Translations under genes and position numbers: made by a program | Shown: positions 12,901 through 23,100 of the stretch, piece by piece | Layout of the letters: the number at the start of each line of letters is the position of its first letter | Numbering within the stretch: the first letter of the stretch is position 1 | Assembly: GCF_001949145.1 (NCBI RefSeq) | Contig: NW_019091479.1 | Coordinates: 248,001 to 312,000 of the forward strand | DNA length: 64,000 nt | Source of the DNA: Acanthaster planci | Lineage: Eukaryota > Echinodermata > Asteroidea > Valvatida > Acanthasteridae | Direction of reading: 5' to 3' | The notes under the pieces: generated by a model | Databases searched by the model: none | What the model was told of the DNA's origin: nothing | What the model saw: the letters and a program-made list of their open reading frames with translations, nothing else

Positions 12901-15900
12901 AGACGTTGCCTAGGTTGTCACTATTTTATTAATTTTGTCTGAGTGTCTTCAGAAATTTGATGATGCAGGCACACAAAACAGCTCTTCTTCTTAGGGAATC
13001 AAGTTCTTCTTTTGGTTTTAAAGTTTCTTGTCTTAACTAAGTATAAACATCATAATTAAAGAACTCAATTTTACCGCATTTAAAACAAAATGAGTATACT
13101 GACAGTGAAAAAAAATTTAACTCTCACACAAACCTGTATATTCATGGAAAGAGCCATGTTTGCTCTGGCAACAGCTTGGCTAACCTGATGCTTGTAGTCT
13201 CTTCCCTTTGCATATGTCTGTTACAGTTATAGTCGATGCAAAGATCATTTTGACACAAGATATTTTAACTTGGCAGGTCAGTATGAACTTTGATTTTACT
13301 GAAAAGTGAAAAAAATCTGACACATCAGTAGAGGAAGTATGTCCGTAAAAGGAATCCACTGACATTTGTGAAGCTAATAAAACCAAAACTGAGGGCCCTT
13401 TGTAGTTTTTAGTCTCAACTAACACCAGTTTTTCAAGCAAAACCTCTCTTAACAACTGTAAATCACTTTCAGAAGTGAAAACGAAGGCTGAGGTATATGC
13501 TAAAAAAACATGTTTAGGATTATAAACAGTTGCCCATAGAAAAAGTAAACCGTCATCCACACCTAACAACCAAATTCAAAGAATTCATTCGTTGGCACAT
13601 GAAGTTATTTCAGCAAACGCCTGGACGGACATGTTGACTGAAGTAGATAAAATGCATGGAAATGCTATCTTTATCAATCAACATCATTTGAGACAATACC
13701 ATGTACATCTTAAGGGGAAAAAACTTGAATATGAGGCACTGACCTCGTTGGCTTGGAGCAGGAGAAAGAGAGGGTGCTATTTTCTCAGTAATGGAAGCTC
13801 CTTTGGTAGTAACTGCGCATCGCTGACACACCAACAACTATGAAATGCAAGTGTTGCAGTCGCATCGCTGCTAACAAAATGATCACTCCCAACCAACGTG
13901 GCTCTTTTTTAACCAATGAGAGGGTGCTTCTGCTCGAAGCAGATTGGCTCTTTTCTAGAACCATCTTTGTGATGATAGAATAAATCTTACTTGTTCATCC
14001 TCTCCAATGTTATACTTCTTGATAAAAGTGCTTTTCAACCAGGTCCTGGAGACATTCCTGTCCAAGAACACAACGTGGTAGTGGGTCTTGAAGCAAAGAA
14101 GAGGCAACATTAAAACCAATTTAAAATTTGGACTTCTCAAACACTAGCTAGATGGCGTCATCAGTAAGGCAACTGTTGATCTGCATCCTTAAGCTGGAAA
14201 ACCACGCAAAATAAAATGAACCACTCTAACAGGATATTATTGCACAGGTAGGTTAAAAACTTTTACTTTTGAAATTTGTAAGCTAAGTCAAAGAAAGCCA
14301 ACTTAAATAACTGAGTTTTAACTACCTTTTCAAATTTAGGGAGAGCACCATTCATTCTCAAAGCACACAAGAAATGCTAGATATTCAAGTTTTGAAGTGT
14401 TTGTTCCTGCACAAGTATTTGTTCCTAGGTCTATATCATCTTGAAAGCATACTGTAATCTCGAAAAAAAATTTCCAAAATTGAGAGTTCCACATGGATTA
14501 GAATTTGCAGTGTCAAGAGTTTAATTCTTTAGACACTCACAGGGTAAGCATTCTCATCCTCTTGTTCCATGTAAGTTCCGGTGTCTGGATCCTCCTCTAT
14601 CATTGCTGGCCACCTGTGGTGATCACAAAAAACACAAGTGAAGCAAGATTTGTCTACCTCTAGATGAAGCTTCTATTTTGAGCTCTTAGGTGGCATACAT
14701 TGATCTTGAAAACAGGAAAGCTCTCAATTTGAAAATAGAAGCATTACAAAAAAGTTCTCATATTTAACAATTGCACCATGAAACTGGAAGCTACTTTTAA
14801 CAAAATTTAACGATTGCGGTCTGTGCTTTGGGGGCCAAAAATAAATTCCCAAGTAAAATCAGTACCATTATGATCGAGTGCAAAGTGAAGCCCTTGGGTT
14901 TATAAATGTTTTCTTTTATGAGTTGGTACAAGTACTCTATAAGCCATATACAGAAATATATATTGTACACCCACCATGGGAAGCCCTGCATCTTGGCCCA
15001 TACAATGGATCCCTCGGCAAACTTGGTGAAGACAAACTTTAATGAGTGGTAATCTTCCTCAGGATGTTCGCAAGAATTGTGATGGGGATCTGAGAATCAT
15101 TAGAAGAGGATTCAAAAATTGTTCCCACAAATACAAGGTGCAGAAAAACTAAGAACAGGTACAAGTAAACTGCATAATAACGGCAACCCAATTTTTCTAC
15201 AACTAATGCCGTTTTCCCACAATTCCCGGAGAGTTTGGTTAAAAAGTACTTGATTAGTATTTAGAGTGCAAACTTTAACCTACCTGTGTTCATCTCACAA
15301 ACCCAGTACTCGGGTAGCAGAGAAGGATCGGTGACTTCACTCAGGTAGCGCCATTTCAAGCACTCACTGCGCATACACTGTACCCAGGTACCCTCCTGGT
15401 GGACAGTACGTTCTTGTAGCTTCCTCTTCTTACTGCTTTGCTTTGTTTTTTTCTTGGATGGTTTGAGGTTAGATTTTGGAAGGAGTTTCTTCCGTATAGC
15501 TCTGTACTCGGGCACTTAAAATGTTTTAGGGAGCAAGAAATCACAAGATTACGGTGAAGTTATTGGATATAGTAGGGTTTACACCAAAGATATCGATGGT
15601 AGGTGTAGGATGAATTTTTAACAAGTTATTTAACATTTGAAGACCTGAATTTCAGAAATCTTCTCACAAACTGCATTAAAATCACTGACCTGATTTGCGT
15701 GTTACTTAATTTCATATGTTTAAAATCCCTGAGATTTAATCTGATAGTAATCTTTAGTTGTACAGTTGGAGTGACTGACGTTTCATTCTCATCATGCAAC
15801 AATTAAGCAGAGCTGCACGTTCCTACATCAATCATGTCAAAAGCAATGGAAAAGAATCTACTTTCCTACCAGCAACAATCTTGCATGACAAATGTCTGCC

Positions 15901-18294
15901 CAGATTTTAAAAAGTGATCCAAATCTGTGCCACCTNNNNNNNNNNNNNNNNNNNNNNNNNNNNNNNNNNNNNNNNNNNNNNNNNNNNAACAAAACTTTGA
16001 AGCTTTACCAGACATCAATTCTGAAGCATCATAATGTCAGAGTTTCGTACCTTGGTTAGAGCTCTGGTAATCCAGCTTCCTGCCACTTTTTCTGCTGTGC
16101 TCAGCCGATGGACTTTTCTTCTTGAGGGACTTCTTGTGAGACAGTCTCGGAGGCATGGGCATGGATTCCTTTTCCTCGGCACTCAGCTCTGGGGTGACAA
16201 GGTCAATGTGTCTGCGACAAGGAAATCAACAAAGGGTATACTTCTCTTGAGAAGTATTTTGAATATCGAAAAAGTAGAGTCAGATGCTAAAGGTGAGTTT
16301 TGAAGGGGTACAAATTCCAAGCCTGGCATAAAACCTCAAATCTACCAATAAAGCCCCACTTTTATTTTATCTATTTTTCCCAGGAATATCAATTTTTCTT
16401 CTTTTTGAAGAACTTTGAGCACTTTTGGAGGGATTCTGTCAAATTCAGTGAGACCTCTACGTACTTTCCCAGATTTTCGTACTTTCCCAGATTTTCGTAC
16501 TTTCCCAAATTTTAAGTTTCTTTTTCTTTGAAATTTTTTGGAAGCCAGGCCTGTAAATGTGTAGAATGTTCAGTCACTTTTGATACATGTATAATCTGCT
16601 CCAAGCGAAGCAAAAGAGGGTGTTATTTTTTGTACTATTCACATAGGCGCGCCATGAGGCGTGCAAGTATATGCACGTTTGACGCTGCGTACGCGTGACT
16701 AATTTTTTCCGGCTTGTATGGTCTTTGCGTACACGCAGACAGAGCACGTGCAAGAACCCGCTTGTAACCACCTGTCTTTCTTTGGGCAATTGATGGTGCA
16801 CTTCAGCTCGGGGTAGATAACTTTTTTAAGATGGCTTACGTGTTATCCATTTGCTGCTGTTGCTGCCCAACATCTTGGAGCTCTTCCTCATGGCTGGGTA
16901 GACTTTCCAGGTCTTCATCTCGAGCACATTCTATGCATAGGTAATCACACCACAAAGCCATTTTCACTGAATAGCCTTCTTTTAGAAAAATTGTTTTATT
17001 GAATTTGATTAAGCACCAGTAAGATTTTTAATTTTTTAATAAGTATGAAACTAATGGACATAAATTATTTTGATTTCCAATTATACAATCCCCCAAAAGC
17101 TGAGAAGGAACCTTTTTGCCAGGAAAAAGTGGACAATTCTACCATTTCTTAACTTGAAAAATAGTCAGAACTCCTGAATAATTTCACTGTTCAACTTAGC
17201 CTATCGATTTTTCTGAAGAAACTTTCTGTTTTCAAAGAGTAGCCCTAAACCTATGTCCCTTGAAAAGTCCCTGACAAGTCAGCAACTCACCAGGATTATC
17301 AGCAACTCACCAGGACTATCAGCAACTCACCAGGACTATCAGCAACTCACCCGGACTATCAGCAACTCACCAGGACTATCAGCAACTCACCAGGACTACC
17401 AGCAACTCACCAGGACTATCAGTAACTCACCGGGACTATCAGCAAGTTTTGTTGCTCTCTTCTCCACTGCATCACACAGTTCATCATATTCCTCATTCGA
17501 TGTGGAACCCACTGCAGGCCTAGAATTTTTCTGCTAAATAACACATGATCAACAGATAAGCCTAGGCCTACATCAAAGTGATTTGGGCTACTTTTGTTTC
17601 CACGTTAACATTGTCATAATGTTGGTCATTAACCACATTAACTAAGTCCAAGCTTATCAATGGAAAATGATGGAAGATGTGGATCTGTTTTGTTTTGTTT
17701 ACAAGGGAGGGACAGTAGAGGGACCAGGTGACTCATGGTCGACCGATCACGCTCAACAATAGGCCTAGGCCTATGTGACAGAAAGAGACATGTCAAAGAG
17801 AAGTGGAGGGACCAGGTGGCCTATAATTGGGTCGACAGGTCACACTTTCTTTCCATTTCCAATTCTTTCCTTCTTTCAAAAGCAGTCCCTAAGCCTAAAA
17901 TTGCCTTTAACTTATGCTGACCGAATTCAGTCTACATGATATGGGAACTAGGCTTAGGGCCTAATTTGGTCCCAAATTCGCAATCCTCAAAAAAGTAGGA
18001 TTAATTTTCCTTTTCTTTAAAGGCCTAAGCCTTCTTCTACATGTAACATACCTCTTCCACGTTTTCTCCTACAATCTCATCGATCTCTCCGACAGGACTG
18101 CGCTCATCAGCATGATCATCCTCACTTTGAGTGGAAATTTCATCGTGTTCGTCGACCACTTCGGCCTCCTCATCTCCATCAATGATTTCCGAGCAAACTT
18201 CAATTATTAATTCACTGTCGTCAAAACTGGCACTTATGAATCTTCCTTCTACGTTTCTGCTATCATCACTGATCTTTACGACCTCCATGTCCAT
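9995..18294 (-). CDS. ZCWPW1: ZCWPW1, CW-type zinc finger and PWWP domain histone reader
   Basis: Twelve exons close in frame to 1160 codons: 18294-18052, 17530-17431, 16930-16840, 16211-16051, 15514-15284, 15089-14975, 14613-14541, 14086-13991, 13217-13134, 12648-12573, 12422-12249, 12033-9995. The protein is a nuclear reader of H3K4me3 plus H3K36me3, the marks written by PRDM9, and acts in repair of meiotic double-strand breaks (known for the family). Residues about 240-290 form the CW finger: WVQC, KWR, the YWVC segment and the final NSC supply four zinc cysteines and the cage tryptophans. Residues about 300-375 form PWWP, with an intact PWWP at 313-316 split by an intron. A conserved segment matching human SIQERVNLFGF follows (here NIQERICTFGF). 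The N-terminus is acidic. The last exon adds about 680 Lys/Ser/Pro-rich residues, making the protein far longer than human (about 650). Exon 2 could alternatively start at 17533 (one extra Gln). Confidence 0.93.
13748..13950 (-). repeat. Interspersed repeat family 1, copy A
   Basis: About 200 bp in a ZCWPW1 intron. Read on the minus strand it starts near CAGAAGCACCCTCTC and ends near AGCACCCTCTCTTTCTCC, matching copies at 29082-29270, 31150-31345 and 60848-61045. No coding capacity is seen. It is likely a SINE or MITE. Confidence 0.65.
15936..15987. other. Assembly gap (52 N)
   Basis: A run of N in the intron between ZCWPW1 exons 4 and 5. The flanking exons join in phase (1 to 1), so no exon has to be hidden here, although a symmetric one could be. 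Confidence 0.99.
16596..16817 (+). repeat. Interspersed repeat family 2, copy 1
   Basis: About 220 bp beginning near AAGCAAAAGAGGGTG and ending near GGTGCACTTCAGCTCGG. A second copy lies at 56166-56397. Shared inner blocks include ACATAGGCGCG and AACCACCTGTCTTTCTTT. It lies a little over 20 bp beyond the splice donor of ZCWPW1 exon 3. Confidence 0.7.
17281..17440 (-). repeat. 20-bp minisatellite carrying eight copies of the ZCWPW1 exon 2 splice donor
   Basis: There are exactly eight 20-bp units, 17281-17440, with at most a few substitutions each. In ZCWPW1 sense, a unit reads GATAGTCCTGGTGAGTTGCT and contains the strong donor CTGGTGAGT. The first unit in transcript order (17440-17421) supplies the last ten coding bases of exon 2 and its donor. 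The other seven units extend into the intron. Confidence 0.97.
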
Positions 18295-20112
18295 AATTTC
18301 TGAAATTTAAACCTGCGGGCCCACCGTGATCTTACTTCAGGATCAGCGACAACAGAGAAGTTCCTCTGCTCTGAATAGCAGACACGACAGAGCAACACTG
18401 TACGAGTTTAAAAAATAACCAGTGCATGGACTGACAAGATCCCGAAGTTTTTTTTGTGTGTGTAAGTCTGATCTTATTAAAAAAGCAAATCAAGCATCAA
18501 ATCCAGGGTCTCATCTGTCAGAAACAAAATCGGCGCACCAGTACCGCACGAAAAACAAAAATTTAAATGAGGTTGAGAAAAGTGCCCACTTCAGATGGAC
18601 TTAAGTTTGAGCTAAGTCAACGTTAGGTTGCTACCGGCAAGAACGGCACCTGACTAAGTATTTTGGTAAATCTGTGCAAAATAAACTCGCGCCAAAATTT
18701 AAAGGGCAAAGAACTTTGTTAATAAAGTAACTGTTTCGTGTGCGGTTGGGAGTGACGCATGCGCGTACCGATTACATGTACATGTAAAAAAGAGCTTGAC
18801 ATTTATTACAGTATGAAAACAGTCGTCGTATATCGATGTATGTGCGATATGTAGCTCACTGCACTGCACTGTTGAAGTAGAAATAAGTTTTATGACGTGC
18901 ATAACGTTTTCAGATTTCCTTTCTGCTGTAAGCCTAGAAATAGTAAAAGATGGACTTAAACCGCCACAACTTCTGGTGAGAACCACAAATTAAGTAAGTT
19001 CTTTTGGTACACTTATTAATGCTTTGTCCCGCCTTGTTGCTTCTTTACTTTAGCATGTTGAGTTGTGGATTGGAACTAGGCCTAGCTGAAAGTCAGATCC
19101 CGTCGGACCTGACCGTGTGCTTCTCACAAAATCGGGCAGGTCCTACCATAGTTTTTTCTCCTTCAGGTCTATGGTCTGACTAATGTAACTGCATTCCTAA
19201 ATCCATGGAATATGGTTTCTCTATATCGTTATATATCGTTATTCTCCGTAAAACCTACCAGCCAATAAAAAGTGTATCAAACCTGTTCATTTTGGGTAAA
19301 ACGTTGTTTTGTAGGCCTAGCGACTAGTGTGGCACGGACTCTGTTACCGCTCCATCCAGAGCAGTAGCAAGAGTCCGTGCCACACTACATGGCCCAGGCC
19401 TAATAACATTGATGAGGATCCGGGAAGGTCCAATAGGTCCGACTTTCATCAAACGTCGCTGCAGGCCTAGCCCACTACATGTAAAATTGGCTGTGCTTAG
19501 ACCTGGATCTTTGATTTAGGCCTAGTCCTATGCTATGGACAAAATGTGTTTAACAGCATGAGTGATACTTGCCCACAAGGCTCTACAACAGCTAGTTGGC
19601 CTATACTTTCAGTAGGCCTACTTTGCAACATGCTGAACAGTCCAATGTTGAAAAGCTGAGCAGGCCTATATGCTTGCAAGTACTGGTGAAAACACAGAGA
19701 AAAAAATATAAAGAAACAGATAAGGCTTAACAAAATATTAGTTGCATTTCCTATTACACTGAAATATAAATTAGGGTGGTTGGTTGGGTAAAATTTTTTT
19801 TTAATCTAAATTTTTATAGGTAAAGCCCACAAATCTAGGGTCAGATGGTGGTCGTTTTTTTGGGGGAGGGGTGTATTTGTACTAGGTACTAAGTCAGTGT
19901 TAGATTAAAACATGTACTGTACATGTGCACGTCAATGGTACATATCAGCACTGTGATTGAGTAGTAAAGCAGCTGGTTGTTGAAATACAAACACACAAGA
20001 GCCATCCATTTCAGGCAAAAAAACTTTAAAAATGCAATGTACAGGACGATGTAAACAAACTTAAGCTCGGACTATTATTCAGACCTAGTTGTGATTTTCT
20101 CTTTCTGTTTAG
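18295..20112. promoter_or_regulatory. Shared divergent promoter region of ZCWPW1 and SIX6OS1
   Basis: Start codons of the two genes are 1.85 kb apart in head-to-head orientation. SIX6OS1 has a splice acceptor just upstream of its ATG (ends 20112), so at least one non-coding exon lies in this region. A donor-like CTGGTGAGA near 18974 is one candidate for its end. A GACGCATGCGCG patch near 18755-18770 resembles an NRF1 site. Promoter function is inferred from geometry. Confidence 0.5.
19326..19386. repeat. Near-perfect hairpin of about 60 nt
   Basis: Arms 19326-19351 and 19360-19386 pair over about 26 bp with a few mismatches. The left arm starts AGTGTGGCACGGACTCT; the right arm is its reverse complement with small changes. 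The loop is about 8 nt. It lies in the leader region of SIX6OS1. The size and shape would suit a miRNA precursor or a foldback remnant. Confidence 0.7.
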
Positions 20113-20141
20113 TTTACATTTCACAACTTTCTGACTTCACC

Positions 20142-23100
20142 ATGGCAGCTGGTAGCATCGTCCTCATGGATTCTGGTTTGGCTGACTTGGACAAAATCCT
20201 TCAAAGCTTAGGTAAGACAATTCCCATCTCTACTCCTCCAGAAAACAAACAAAATACATAATAAGTGGTGAAGATGTTGCCTCTCATCTTGCTGCTGTAG
20301 GTTTGCATCAAGTTAGAATTCCCCGCCCCAAATGATACAGCTATTCCACATTTTAAGTTAATGCTTTGTACTGCACAAAGATTCTGTGTCAAATAAAGCA
20401 CATGATGCCTTGTTTAATCTTTGCTCGTTTATTCTAATTTGACAGAAATTGAGAACAGACAACAGCAGAATGAGATACAGAAAGAACAGCAGGAGGCAGC
20501 AGGTAAAAGTTAAAAAAAATTGTGAAATATTTGAAAGGAAGCAAGAAATGATATTCAGTCATTTGCTTAAGAACTTGAACTGTTTGGTTTCAATGCTTAG
20601 CCTTTGAAGCAGCCGTCTCAGAGAAAGAAAAGAGTACAAAGGCACTACAGGAGGACACAGCCAGACTGGATGAGGAGACTAAAGCAGCCCATCAACAGTT
20701 TTGTCGTAACAAGGAGACTTATGAAAGGTGAAATACAAATGTGTCTTATCTCTTGACTGAAAATGGACATAAAGAATTTGGCCATGTAAACAATTGACAA
20801 AATGGAAACTTTAAAATACAACTGCTTCTCTATAGTTTTCAATTCATTGTTTTTCTTTCACAAATTTTCAATTTGTTGTTTTTGAAGCTTGAAAAATCAT
20901 TACCTTGCCTTGGAGTTGAACCAAGAGACTGCAGAGAAAGAATTACATGAATTGCAGGATAAGTGGCAGGTTGAACAGTAAGCGTACTTTTCTTATTTGT
21001 ATCTGGATTTGAGTACTTTATTTCATTATTTTTTATGAAAGTAAGAAATGTTGTTATTGAACTTTTTTTGAATTGAGCATGTGATGAACAGTAAGGGGGT
21101 GCAGTAGGAATCAAGTGTCAAAGCTTTTAGACGGGCTCATTAAAAAATTGCACTTGTTGCTAGTGTCTGATTTCAAAAAATGCAAGATTTTAAATGGGAA
21201 TTTATCTAAGTTGCTTTCAATCAACCGATGTTTAAAGGGTGACATAATAACTCTTTCCCAGTAACTCCGAATTAGCAAAAATGGTGCTTAAAAGAATTTG
21301 ATCACATCAAGGACCAACTCTACAAAATGCTATCTTTTTCTTTGCGCTTGCTAAGATTGGAGCATGAGAGACTTCTGCGGCATTATGAGTCTGTCTGGGA
21401 GCAGTACAAGGCCAAGTACGAGGAGAAAGAGTTGGCCGTTGAACTTAGACAGTGGCAGCACCAGGTGGGAGGAATGAGGCAACGACTGAACAAATCACAG
21501 CACAACGTGTCCTTGCTGGAAACAGCTCTCCAGGAGAAACAGGAGAAGAAACAGAATGGTAGGAGGGATGAAGGGGTGGGTGGAGCCATGGACGGCCTGC
21601 CCACTGACCCCTCAGTAAAATAAAATCACACAGTAGCTTACAGCTGCACACAGAGGGCTATGTACTCTTACCATCATGCATGTACAGTTGCAAGAAGTTG
21701 GAGATTTGTACCCCTTGCATGAGTTTTATTGTTTACAGTTATTCACTTTTAAATGTGTTTTTCCTTGTTCCATTTATCAACCACTTTCTTCATTACAGAA
21801 CTCTACGCACTTCCCGATTCCTTGTGTGTCCATCTGTATCTGAAACTCTTTCCAACTCAGCTTATCTTTTATTTTCTGTATTCCATTGCTGTCTTTTCTC
21901 TCTTTGTCCTCTTTTCTACTTCACAGACCCAAAACCATTTGAAAGCCTGGCAGATTGGATCATCCAAATGTATCCTTTCACAAAACCTTTCAAAACGTCA
22001 CTGTGCATAAACCTGGTCGTTAGCATTAAATGAGTAAATTCTTTCAAGAGTTCATTTAAAAGTTAATTAGAAATTCCTTAACTTTAAATGGGCATCAGAG
22101 CCAAGGCAGCGTTAAGAACAAGAGACCTCAGGAGACAAAAGGAAGAAATCCAGCAATCAGTCACCGCTGCAGAGGCAAAGATACAAGAGAGAACGGAAAA
22201 GCGATTACAACAACAAAAGGTACACATGGGCCATTTTGTCAAGGATTTTTCACATGTCTTCTGTGCTGCCAGAAAAAAGAAATGCATGGTGCACTTTAGA
22301 AAGATGTTTATGTTTTTTTATTTGACCAAAGGTCTTACTTTGATTTATGATCTGTTGTAATTAATATCACTTTAATTGATCTGTTGACTCAAGGAAGAGG
22401 AAGAACAGGAACGTAAAAGGAAAGTTGAAGAGGAAAAAGAAAAGATACGTCAGAAAGAGCTAGAGAGGTAAGAACCTGAGATCAAATGCCAACAAGCCGA
22501 TCTCATGAAGCACCAATGTACAGCAGTGGACACTTTTTTGCAGTCTGGTTTTCTTCAGAAAGCAATCAATGCATTTGGTGATATACATGTATATTGAGCA
22601 AAATAAAGCCACTCCTGACTCTCATTGGGAGGTGTACTTTAAAGCACCACATGGAAAACACATTTAGAAAGCCAAGAAACTTCAGTGAATCCATGTTTGC
22701 TGCCTACAACGTCCTCCTATTTCCAGGCAAAAGCAGCAGCAGTTGAACCAGCAACAACAACTCCAGCAATTGAAGGCACAGCAGCGGCAACAGCAACAAG
22801 CCAGACAGCAGCTGCAGGCGTCGGTGCCAACCACGCCCCATCAGATCATCCCCCCTCAGTCACCGCTCTTCCAGCAGCCCACCAGGAGAGCTCTGCCCCA
22901 GTACCTCCAGAGCCCTCTGCTAGGGACTGCTGTCGCGCGGTCCAGTGCAGTACCAGCCAGTCCCCAGCAACTGCGGCAACCACCTTACCTGCAGATGCCA
23001 ATCTTAGCATCCCCTCGTCCAATTGCTGCAAGTGCCAACGGCAGATTTGAGAATCCGTCGCAGCAGTTTACTCTCCAGACTAGAGCAGAAAGTGGAAACA

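Noticed and set aside
17281-17440. Regular 20-bp direct repeats suggesting a CRISPR-like array
   Set aside because: The units are contiguous with no unique spacers, and the locus is a eukaryotic intron. It is a minisatellite.
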